The notes beneath the pieces were generated by a model that was given only the letters and a program-made list of their open reading frames with translations, had not been told where the DNA came from and did no database searches. From Hyposmocoma kahamanoa (taxonomy: Eukaryota; Arthropoda; Insecta; Lepidoptera; Cosmopterigidae), in contig NW_020656077.1 of the NCBI RefSeq assembly GCF_003589595.1, positions 4,275,538 through 4,339,537 of the forward strand: a stretch of 64,000 bases of DNA, in the 5' to 3' direction. Positions 23,581-33,374 of this stretch are shown here, one piece after another (the stretch's first letter is position 1; each line of letters opens with the position of its first letter). A program made the translations under genes and the position numbers.

Positions 23581-23907
23581 TTAGGGTCGTATTCTAGAAC
23601 TCTACTCAATGCTCAAGTCAGATCTGAGTATGGTTTAAAGCACTCGAAATCATACTCAAGTTCCTGCCATTAGGGTCGTATTTCTAGTGCTTGTGTTGCC
23701 AGTGCAATCCTGACTTGAGCATTGAATAGAGTTCTAGAATACGACTCTTAGGGCCGTATTCTAGAACTCTACTCAATTCTCAAGTCAGGATTTGAGTATG
23801 GTTTAAAGCACTCGAAATCATACTCAAGTCCCTGCAATTAGGGTCGTATTTCCAGTACTTGTGTTTCTAGTGCAATCCTGACTTGAGCATTGAGTAGAGT
23901 TCTAGAA
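23581..23907. mobile_element. Two foldback MITEs (family F) in tandem
   Basis: Copy one spans 23581-23750 and copy two 23748-23907. Each has arms 'gtattctagaactctactcaat' plus 'ctcaagtcag', with the inverse at its other end. They share a 'tta' junction at 23748-23750. The second has lost the outer ten or so bases of its right arm. The single copy at 7488 is a relative. Confidence 0.85.
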
Positions 23908-24859
23908 GTGTTGCTTATTAAAATTAGTGTTGCTCGCCGGTCTTTATGCATCTGTCTTGGTTTTAGGTCGTCAGGCTGCCCGCTCTGGTCTCTCACATAC
24001 TGATGATGTACTAAGTTGATTTTCCGTATTGCCGTTGGACAAATGCTACGGTGATATCGCGTCAAATCGACCTTTTGCAAAAGCGGCGTAGTCGCAACAG
24101 AATTTTTCTAACGGGAACTCTTCTACTTTCAAATCAGTGCGTTTTTTAGGATAATTCCAGAAGGGAGGTGGGGATATCATTGTTATAACTGGCGAAATAT
24201 TATTTGCACCGATTAAGATGATATTTCGCTTCATCTTTAGAGTACAGTAGGACAAAAGAGTGAGCCGTCTCGGTAACGCATGTACCATCTTTATAGTGCA
24301 AACAACTAGTTTAAACATTTTACGCATTGGTATTTAATTCTTAACTTGGTAATCTTCATGCGGAACTAACTTTGTTGAATTTGTATGAAAACAGTCGGCA
24401 GTAATTATATATCTATGGTCGGTATTCATGAAGTACATAGTAGTTTAAAAAAACGACCTGATGGGTAAATAAATAATTTAAAACTAGAATTCAGAAAAAG
24501 CATTTAACGCGCCCATGACTCGTACCATGGACCACGATCATTAAATTCATGTACGTTTTAAGTAAAATAAGTGTTAATGGTTTTTTACCCTATTGTAACA
24601 GAAAGGATAAGTCCCAAGAGAACATTCATCGGTGCAAATAATATTTCTTCAACTATACTTATGCCCACGTATTTAAACATGATATAGGTACTGCATCCAA
24701 AAGAATTGCTAAAGGTCTTTAGTAGATTATAAAGTGTATACGTGAAATACTATAGCTTAATTAAAATAAGGATTAACATGCGTGATGTACCGTAAGATTA
24801 AATACAAACTAAATGTTATCTAAGTTTAACTTGAAAAGTCGATTTTTAAAGTTGTTTTT

Positions 24860-25080
24860 TGAGTTAACTTGGTTGCAATTGAGCAATGGACACACCTGAT
24901 GCAGAACCCGTTATGTGACCCGTTACTGATTTTAGTCTCGACTACGCGTACCACGCCGTCAGAGCTGGGATGGAGGTCGGATACTCGACTTCTCACACCA
25001 TCTAAGATTTCTCTTCTTCGATCAAAACTAGACTGCCCAATTGGAAGTGTTTCCGGCACTTGCAGCGTTGCTGCATGTTG
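24860..25080 (-). pseudogene. BEL/Pao-type retrotransposon fragment
   Basis: The minus-strand translation contains DLHPSSDGVVRVVETKIS after a short basic stretch. This resembles the small C-terminal domain that follows the integrase in BEL/Pao polyproteins (pattern G-R-V-x-x-x-H/F-P-G-x-D-G-x-x-R-V-V). Only this domain is recognisable. The adjoining minus-strand frames at 23838-24327 could belong to the same dead element, but I cannot place them. Confidence 0.55.
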
Positions 25081-25347
25081 TGAAAATATTCAATAAGTAT
25101 TTGTAAAACAAACTTCCAACGCTTTTATGGCGAGATGTACGATCGATGGTGTCCTCGGGCAGGCTAACCAGCGGCTTACGTGTCAAGATTACTCGTAGAT
25201 GTGTCGCATGTCAATGGACATAACAGCCTACAATTAAAAACTGCTTCAGCCGTAGCGAACACTGTGGACAGGTTAGAGCACCTGTCCTCCCACCGTTCGA
25301 AGCAACAAGGTGAGGCCGAGTAACTTTGCCGCTTGCGCTAAGTAATC

Positions 25348-25388
25348 ATTCGAAAACGTCGAGTACATTGTACTCGATGTTCGAAAAT
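25348..25388. repeat. Short near-perfect palindrome
   Basis: 'attcgaaaacgtcgagtac' is followed after 'att' by 'gtactcgatgttcgaaaat'. It has no coding context and no matching copy elsewhere in the window that I noticed. Confidence 0.75.
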
Positions 25389-26475
25389 AAACTGTCTCGA
25401 TTATTTTTTCTGTTGTGTTCTTCTACAAAGCTCGTAGTTCCATCGATGAAATCGATGATTCCTGCAACAACGTCAAAACAAGCTGACAGGTGAATTTCGA
25501 TAGACTATGCTGAGAAAATTCCGTCTTTTAAGTGAGAGAATCTTTTAGAGGATGGAAAGAAAAAGGATAATAATAATAAGGATATTATAACTGGTTTCCA
25601 TAGTCTAAGGACAATCTACAACATTGTGCTATGTTACTTTGGCATGCTGTTACCGTTTTACTTTATGTACAGCCAACAATTCAAACTTTTTTAAGCGCCA
25701 ACGCTAGTGTGTTGAAGCTATTCGGCCATTTTGTTTGAAATGATGTGACAAACGAGTGCTGTTTTGGATGTGTATTGAGTAGATATATTGAGTTTACAGG
25801 TATTGTTCATGCACAAGTGTACAGAAATGAAACTCCCGAACTTTGTTTAAGCTTTAACGTTTTTTGTATGTAGACAGAACAATGTTTTCGTTAACACAAA
25901 TTAGTCAAGTGGCGTAGGGAAGAAGTCAAACAAAAGACTCCCACTATAATTTCTGATGCACACGTTTGTCAACACTTTAACGTCAGGCGTTAACAACAGG
26001 CGTTACACGCCGTAAAACAAATCAACATTTAATTATTAATTTTCGAACCAAGCTTTAGGATGTAAGTTTGCACCATTCATTACACTTTATTTAAACTTTT
26101 ATTTCAGATGCTTAAAAAGCTAAAAAGCAACGGTGATTGGATAGGTACAGAAAACGATTAAAATTAATTGACTCAATTAAATTCAAAGCTATGAAAAAAT
26201 TTAGTAATGGACGCACTTAGAATGAACGCACTACATCTAAAATGACACGAACGATGATGACGATGTCATCACTCATCAGCTATGATGTAAAACGAACATA
26301 GATCATTTAAAAAAATGTAATATTATGGCTTCTTTTATATTATATATATTATAGTATTTTTGACATTAAAAAGACTGTTTCGGCCAAATTAACGTTACGA
26401 AATTAGAAGTGTACTCTGGTAGTGTAGAGATACACGTAACTAAATGCGCGTCCATCACTGTCGCATCACGAATGC

Positions 26476-26520
26476 AAACGTCAGCCATTGACTTACAATA
26501 AGTCAAATGTGCTGACGTTT
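26476..26520. repeat. Hairpin containing a family H-like end
   Basis: 'aaacgtcagccattgactta' is followed by 'caa' and 'taagtcaaatgtgctgacgttt'. The core CATTGACTTACAA is identical to the end of the hAT-type family H elements, here facing its own inverse with nothing between. Confidence 0.7.
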
Positions 26521-27474
26521 TCAAAAATATATTTGTCCTATATGTTCTAAGGTGCTAGGCATCTATGTTTATATTTCATGGTTCCCAATGATTTTCCCCA
26601 TAAAATTCAATTAATTGGTCTGCGCCAACTATAAATCAAAACATTACTGGTAATGTTTTTAAGCACAGCTTTGTAATCCTTGAAACTTCATCGACAGGTG
26701 CATAGAGAACAGATTAGTATATCATAATTTTTTTTTTTTGCTTCTTTACATTGATGGATACAATAGCCATTTTCTATTTTTAATATACTCCTTTGCTCTA
26801 ATTAATTAATCGCTTTCGGTCTTCGTTGAAAAACAAATCTCCTTTAAAGTTCTTCGACCTATCGTTGCTTTACTTTCTATTGCGGTAGCAACACATCTTC
26901 GCTGAAGTTAATCATTTGTTCTTCAGGGGCTGCCGAATCAACAAGTTTTTCTTTGACAAAAAATTAAAGTTTGTAAGCATGTATAGTTGTCGTTTTCTGA
27001 ATTTGATTGTCTTGAATGGGGTGAGTTGAAATTATTCAACAGCAACGACTTATAAACCCCTTCGAATGCTACACGATTAGCAGAAATATTTCTCATCTGA
27101 TAGAAATGTCTTCCGAGCATACAATCAGTTACATATTTTTGTAATAATATTTGCATTCCTTCGATAATCTTGATAATTTTTTTATAGTTACAGATTCAAC
27201 TAACTGAATTTTGTTTTGAATTTGTTCTTTTTATACATTGACTTATATTACAAATTTAATCATTTAGCTGATTACGCGGGGAAACCCAGTTTAACAACTT
27301 TATAAATTTTTGCATTAAGAAAGTGCATCGTTGTTCAATGCTTCGAACATGTTAACAATTAAATTGACAATTGGGGCAAACTGGTGACAGTCCTAGTTTG
27401 CAAGTGTCCTTGCCACCAGGTGGTCGGTTACTACTTCGCTTTTGTGGCTAAATATTTGCGGTAAGATACTTTTA

Positions 27475-27540
27475 GTTTTTTTCGGGGATCAAGTACTCCT
27501 CCGTAACAAATTACGGATAGTACTTGATCCCCGAAAAAAC
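27475..27540. repeat. 30-bp-arm hairpin
   Basis: 'ttttttcggggatcaagtact' with 'ccgtaa' on the left is matched by 'ttacgg' with 'agtacttgatccccgaaaaaa' on the right. The loop is about 3 bases. It ends immediately before a non-LTR retrotransposon fragment. Confidence 0.85.
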
Positions 27541-27544
27541 AAAT

Positions 27545-27775
27545 AGATATTTCAAGGATTCGGACGAAGCGTATCGCTTCCACATTTATATGGCGAACGG
27601 CTAAGGAGTGGAATTTCCTGCTCCACTTTATTCCCCGAACGCTATAACTTGGGCCTTTTCAAAATGAGAGTGAATAGGTTTTATTTAGGTGTGCATGCTA
27701 CATCGTCGACCTCATCGTCGCTTTCCATCAGGTGAGATGGGGGTCAAATGCGCGCTTATTTCTTTAGAAAAAAAA
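27545..27775 (+). pseudogene. Non-LTR retrotransposon, 3' end of reverse transcriptase ORF
   Basis: Translation gives LFPERYNLGLFKMRVNRF and then HATSSTSSSLSIR before a stop, the usual C-terminal tail of a lepidopteran LINE reverse transcriptase (R-LWNSLP-x-VFP-YNL-FK-VNR pattern). It is followed by the 'ccatcaggtgagatggg' tail. A related fragment is at 44820-45250. Confidence 0.75.
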
Positions 27776-27949
27776 CTCATGGACTCTTTTTATCTCACAA
27801 GCGTCTTGTGATGTTAGTATGTTTGTAGAAAGTATTCCCACTTCACGATATTTTGTTTATTGTCTGTAAAGTCAATATAGAGTAGATCTTTATTAAATAA
27901 ATTATTTCTCAATCCTTTTATCATGAGTGGCAGGGTCATCAAATAGAGA

Positions 27950-28060
27950 AATCATTTGTTTATTATTACAATACAATGCAAATATTCCATGTTACACACT
28001 GGGACAAATACAAAGTAATACACAAAATATTACAGACAGGTAGGTACAAAGGCAATCTTA
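27950..28060 (-). repeat. Probable LINE 3' UTR tail
   Basis: The minus strand reads as '...gtaacatggaatatttgcattgtattgt', a tail I associate with lepidopteran non-LTR elements. There is no second copy in the window to compare, so this rests on memory of the family. Confidence 0.35.
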
Positions 28061-29072
28061 TTGCATTATACACAAATGAAAAAAAAAAGAAGAATAATAA
28101 AAATAGTCTAAAACAGATATCCAAAATAATGGTAATACAAATAAATAACGATAACTAAATAACAAAAAAAAATTTCAAAAGAATCACGTAGTCACGCCGT
28201 TTTAAAAAAATCGTTTTAATCTTTTTCACGAGGTCATTAATTGTACCAACATTAGCCGTTCCTTGATTACAAATTGCACAGAACTGTCAATCCAGTGTCT
28301 TGAAGTTTTTCATTTGTTTATTGGTAGGTCACCGAATTTTATTGACACTGTTGGTGAAATAATATGCCACAGGCTGCTTCGAATGCTAACGAGGGCTCTC
28401 TTTGAACAACTTACTTGTTCAAGTTGAAACTCAACAGGAACAAAGTCTTTAAATTTGCCACAAAACCTATAAAACCCTTCTGCGCCTCCAGAGTCAATAT
28501 TGCACACGAGGGACATACAAAATAAACTCCTGTGTAGGCATTTGCACCCGAATTTCCGGTCACTGGGGAAAATATAACAAAGTATTCCATTTTGTTCGCG
28601 TCCCTACTAGAAAGTGCCAGGGTATTGATTGCATCTGGGCGCTACATGGATTAACCCGGGCACTGGATGCCCCAGGCAGAACAGGTAAAAACAGTGAAAT
28701 ACTAAGGAAATATGCTTTAGTCTTGTTGGTTTCGACTCCAACTTGTAACTAGTCGCAATAGAGCAGTGATAAAAGGCTGCCACTCTAAAAATAAATTATA
28801 ATCATTCCACAGTAAAGTAATCGAAAAGCATTGTTAGTATTCAAGGAAGCGCACCGAAGTCTGACGTCTTCGACACGCATTAATAGCATAGCCAAAAATG
28901 TCGAACACGCTGACCACAGAAAGAGGACACCCAGTACACAATAATGGCCTTTTGAAAACGCAGGACGTCTGGGGACCCGCGACACCCCCACGACTGAGGT
29001 TTTCCAAACATGTAAATGTAGTTAAATTTCCTAATGACTAACATCGTCAATAAGAGAGAATTTATTCAAAAA

Positions 29073-29472
29073 NNNNNNNNNNNNNNNNNNNNNNNNNNNN
29101 NNNNNNNNNNNNNNNNNNNNNNNNNNNNNNNNNNNNNNNNNNNNNNNNNNNNNNNNNNNNNNNNNNNNNNNNNNNNNNNNNNNNNNNNNNNNNNNNNNNN
29201 NNNNNNNNNNNNNNNNNNNNNNNNNNNNNNNNNNNNNNNNNNNNNNNNNNNNNNNNNNNNNNNNNNNNNNNNNNNNNNNNNNNNNNNNNNNNNNNNNNNN
29301 NNNNNNNNNNNNNNNNNNNNNNNNNNNNNNNNNNNNNNNNNNNNNNNNNNNNNNNNNNNNNNNNNNNNNNNNNNNNNNNNNNNNNNNNNNNNNNNNNNNN
29401 NNNNNNNNNNNNNNNNNNNNNNNNNNNNNNNNNNNNNNNNNNNNNNNNNNNNNNNNNNNNNNNNNNNNNNNN
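29073..29472. other. Assembly gap (400 N)
   Basis: Exactly 400 N bases: unresolved sequence in the intergenic region. Any frame translated across it is meaningless. Confidence 1.
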
Positions 29473-30184
29473 ACCTATCTATGAGTCAATGCGATGATCT
29501 AAGAAATGATTCGTAAGACTCGATGACGTGACGATCCGTGACGTCGTATACACACCGGTCGCCAGTCACAAGCAATATATTATTTATTATTAATATATTC
29601 TATAAATTGTTTCCTTACGTTTATTTCTTGATGATGACATCCAATGAATCAGTTTCTTCTTTCATAGAACGAATTCTGCCCGGAATGTGATTCGATTTTT
29701 CACTGTCTTATTTTTGTAAGAGATTAAAAATTATACATTGTAGGTACCTAGGCGTCGTTGGAGCGGTGAACAAGACAAAAATAGTAATTTCATTGAACAA
29801 ATAACAAGAAAGGCATGTAAAAAATTCGAACAAAATTTGTGATAAACTAATTTAAGTATTAAGTGTCATTTTCCCAAAGGAATACAAAACGTGTGGAGCT
29901 GGGCCGACTGCATTCAAAGTCGTTTGCACGACATTACAAGGTGATTTTCGTTGACACCATTTTCAGGAACCATTCTCTCCCGTTGGCGATGGCTCTGTAA
30001 AGTATATAGCATACGTTGTGTATTTCCAGTAACGTATTTCTTACTTCAGCGCCCACAAAGCTCTGGTCTTTCTATGAATGCTTTATATTAACCTCGTTCC
30101 GGATTGTAATAATCGAGTAAAAGCTTCTCCGAAAAGTCTCTCTTCATACAAATGATTAACATTATACAGTATCTACTTATGGTT

Positions 30185-30360
30185 CTTAATTCGATTGTAT
30201 GTTTTTTTGTATGTATGTTACGTGATAACTCCGGCTCTGATGTTGATGATTCTTTTTTTTTAAAGAGGGCGCCTCAGACAATATTCCACCTCTAAAGGCA
30301 AACTAGGGGATGAATGAGGTCGGTTTTTTAGTACTCTGTGCTGATATAAAAAAATAGAGT
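30185..30360 (-). repeat. Dispersed repeat, opposite copy of 34740-34975
   Basis: 'ggggatgaatgaggtcggttttttagtactctgtgctg' corresponds in reverse to 'cagtacagagtactaaaaataccggcctcaaaagtcattcatcccc' near 34755. The adjoining 'attcgattgtatgttttttt' matches 'aacatacagtcgaatt'. This is a common lepidopteran interspersed repeat type; the class is not resolved. Confidence 0.6.
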
Positions 30361-31225
30361 GCGGTCACTTATGTAGAGGTAATTAAGTAAGTGGTGACTT
30401 TCACAGTATCATCATTCGTTTATAAAGTTGAAACATAGGTGATAAGTTGAGTTATGTTTAACGTGACCATACGCTTTGAGAGGGGCAGTCCGGCTTTTTA
30501 AGTTTCGTGTCCCGCTGTCGCCAAAATACTTAACGTTGTCCCACTTTGCCAACGCAGTTTAAGCGTGACATTAATTGAAAAAATGGCGTTAAAGCGAAAA
30601 ATATATAAAACCAGCCCACCAGACTACACAAGATTTGTTCTTTCTTTAAATTTTTGTTAGTTCTTTTTATTTTCTTTTTTAGTCATTAAACATTTCGTAA
30701 CTATGTGTTTTATTTTTAAAACAATAAATTTACAGGCGTCCCGCTCTGAGAGTATGTATAAAATAACGGTCACGTTCATATACTAAATCTATGGTCACGT
30801 TAGTCACTGACGATATCGAAGTGTTTGTAAGAACATGATTTTTCAGTTGAGATTCCATCTTCATCACGGTTGACACAATAAAGAAAATGTATGTACCAAA
30901 AAGCTCTTGTAGGTGTATTATCGAATGAAGTTTAGAACGGCTGTTTAATATATTACTGTATTTTTTGTTTATATATGGTGGTACCTATAGATATAACAAT
31001 TCTTAGCTGAGCAGGTATTTGTGTGGTAGGTGGGTAAAGTAAAAGCTCTTGATAGACAGTTGTAAACTTAAAGTGTTAAATACAAGATTTCTATAACATA
31101 AATCGCATTAAAGCAACAATGTGCTCAAATAATTACACGCATTACAGTGGAAGATTGAATCAAAACTCAAAATCCGTTAACGGTGAAACTCTCGTATCTG
31201 GAAAATGTCAATAAAAATGTTTGTT

Positions 31226-31387
31226 TCACAAGATAAGTGTTGTGGAGTGCGCAACCGGCTCCCTGATGCCGCCGTGGCGGGCAGTGCGGCCAGTGCCTGG
31301 CGTCCTCCATTCGATGTCGGCGGGCGTCGGCGCTCCGATGATGTCACCGGTTTCGACTTCATTGCGTAGTACAGGGGTATCAAACAT
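31226..31387 (-). CDS. Candidate small ORF, 53 residues, unrecognised
   Basis: This GC-rich island in AT-rich DNA has an ATG at 31387 and a TGA at 31228-31226. The product begins MFDTPVLRNEVETGDIIGAP, contains EWRTPGTGRTARHGGIREP, and has balanced, coding-like composition. The plus strand is also open across the same interval, so one frame must be spurious. It could be an exon of a gene divergent from AnxB9, whose 5' end is about 1.5 kb away, or a fragment of a mobile element. I recognise no family. Confidence 0.3.
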   Translation of the reverse strand: MFDTPVLRNEVETGDIIGAPTPADIEWRTPGTGRTARHGGIREPVAHSTTLIL

Positions 31388-32257
31388 TTTTATTCTGACA
31401 TGACGAGTTTATTAACAACGCAGTTAGAAACATCATCATCATCGTGATATAGTGGAAGACACAAATCATTGATCGACAAACAGCAGTCTACTTTTTTTTA
31501 TGCCTACCTACTCCTCCGCACCTACAATGCAGTCCTTGCACCGCACTATCCCGTAACAGAGGCAGTCAGAAACCGTAAACAAACCACATGGCTGTATCAG
31601 TACAATCAACGCGACGTAAACTAAACTCTATCTATAATTTAGTGCAGTCTCTTTTGTTTTAATTACGAAAAATTTCATTTTAGTTTCGATCTGTCAAATT
31701 AGTCAAATTAGTTCGCCCTAAGCGAATCCATTGCAAAATGCATTTGTACCATTTAAACCGACGCCATTATCTTACTTGAGTACCATAATATGATTTGTCA
31801 TATTCCTGATATTAGTAAATCAACTTCCACATTGGCCAAATGGCCAAGCGCTCTATGCATGCAACCTCGTATTTACCGCGCCGCCGCCGCCTGTCGAATT
31901 ACTTCATTACAGCAAGATTCAAACAAAGTTCTTCGATTATGGCCCATATCTCACTGAGAGATCAAAACCTAGTTTTTTTACATAATATCGTAATGTTGAG
32001 CTTTGCTTACAAGTATTACAAAACAATAAGTAACAGTACTTTGTTTGTAACCGTTTGTTTTCCATTTTTATAAATGTTATTTAATACTCTGGTGGTTCCG
32101 GTGTAGTATGTACAATGAAGCCAAAGCCAATTTTTGTTACACCACTGGCAGCTTAGATTTAAGGTTTCATTATGCCTATTTCTTAATAAATCATGATAAA
32201 AAAATCCAGTATTTTGTATTTATTCCAATTGGTAACAAGCATGAATTTAATTCTGAC

Positions 32258-32905
32258 TCCACACGCTTGCCAAACTATAGCAAGCGCTCGCAAATACAAG
32301 TGCGTGGATGGTGTGTTTGGATTGGATTGTGCGAGCTTGCATGGTTTTGTCGCCGATCCCTTCAAGTGTCGGTTATTGTGCACAAATCAAAGGAAGCTTG
32401 AGGCAAGCATTTATCACGTATCCACACGTTTGTGCTACTTTGTATTGTTTGAGAACTGTCAACGATATAGAGATATACGATTCGTTTCTCCTACGTTGTT
32501 GGGCAACCCATATACTATTTAAAAAAAGATGTCGCTGTACTGTCTTTATAGACATAGCTGTAAGGAAACAATTTAAAAACAACTATACTAATCTAGAAGT
32601 GATAGCTTTCTGTGAGTGACTGGTCAAACTCTCGTATTTATTCTCGTATTTATTCTTCCTGGAGTGCTACCTAGCAGAACCTTGCATTTGGAATCCCTAT
32701 CATATAGACCATAAAGAGAAAAAAAGTAGAAAATGCATGTTTCCCTTCATTTTGCTTCTTTTCGTAATAAAAATGGTTCGCCATGCTTGCTTCTCTGGAA
32801 TACACTACACTAGTGCGCTTGCAAGTGTGTGGACGTTTGTCTCGCCTTAATTTGTGAGCGTTTGTAGTCGTTTGGGGCTTGCGGCAAACGGCAAGCGTGT
32901 AGAGC
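32258..32905. mobile_element. MITE-like inverted-repeat element abutting the AnxB9 5' end
   Basis: The left end 'ctccacacgcttgcc...caagcgctcgcaaat' is matched in reverse by 'ctctacacgcttgccgtttgccgcaagc...aaacgctcacaaatt' on the right, with further short 'cttgcaagcg' units inside. The overlapping short frames in 32108-32619 are explained by it. Its right end runs to within a few dozen bases of the likely AnxB9 transcription start. Confidence 0.6.
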
Positions 32906-32919
32906 CGGCTATAAGCGGA

Positions 32920-33082
32920 GTTACCTACAAACTCGCATCAAGGTTGACGACGACGGTGAAGAGCGAGAGGGCCGAACAAAAAGCAGTTCCCCCGACCTTT
33001 CGGAGTTTCACTCGACTCGTGTTTATTTCGGAGTTTGCCGCATTGTCGCACGGTTGGGTGTGTCTCTGTGTTAAAATACAAA
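32920..33082 (+). other. AnxB9: Probable AnxB9 noncoding first exon and promoter area
   Basis: A GC-richer stretch ends at a strong donor (CAAA|GTAAGTG, intron from 33083). It lies 280 bp before the acceptor of the exon with the start codon, as expected for a 5' UTR exon. A TATA-like 'ggctataagcgg' near 32908 may be part of the core promoter. The exact start is unknown; the open frame from 32854 is not thought to be translated. Confidence 0.5.
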
Positions 33083-33374
33083 GTAAGTGTCTACAATTTT
33101 AACGTATATCCTCATAAAGTGTAGGTAATATGTATTAATGTTGCAATAATCGCAGTTGAATATATAATATTAAATAATCTTGTAGAAATACGTATGTGTA
33201 CTTTGTGAATTCCCCGGTGAGCAAGCCGGCGCGTAGTGTTTGCTAATGTTAATCACACACCGGCTGATATGTAGCAATGAAATTTTATTTTTAGCAGGTG
33301 TAATAACGCGTTTACAAGCTTGTTTTCACTACTTGGATATTCAATTTTGTTGCTTGTTCCAGGAATCTAACAAA

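Larger units (their letters stand above)
28061..31225. other. Intergenic stretch with no recognised gene
   Basis: Short minus-strand frames at 28310-28516 and 28785-28991 look slightly coding-like. The first can be read as an exon ending at a strong donor (CAA|GTAAGT near 28408), but neither translation resembles a family I know. Positions 29073-29472 are an assembly gap. A dispersed repeat lies at 30185-30360. Otherwise I see nothing. Confidence 0.4.

Noticed and set aside
24046..24327. 93-residue minus-strand frame (NNISPVITMISPPPFWNY)
   Set aside because: Looks somewhat coding and lies beside a BEL/Pao fragment, but I could not match it to any retrotransposon domain.
28310..28516. Minus-strand frame ending near a GTAAGT donor
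   Set aside because: The donor is good, but I recognise no family and two frames compete. Recorded only as part of the intergenic description.
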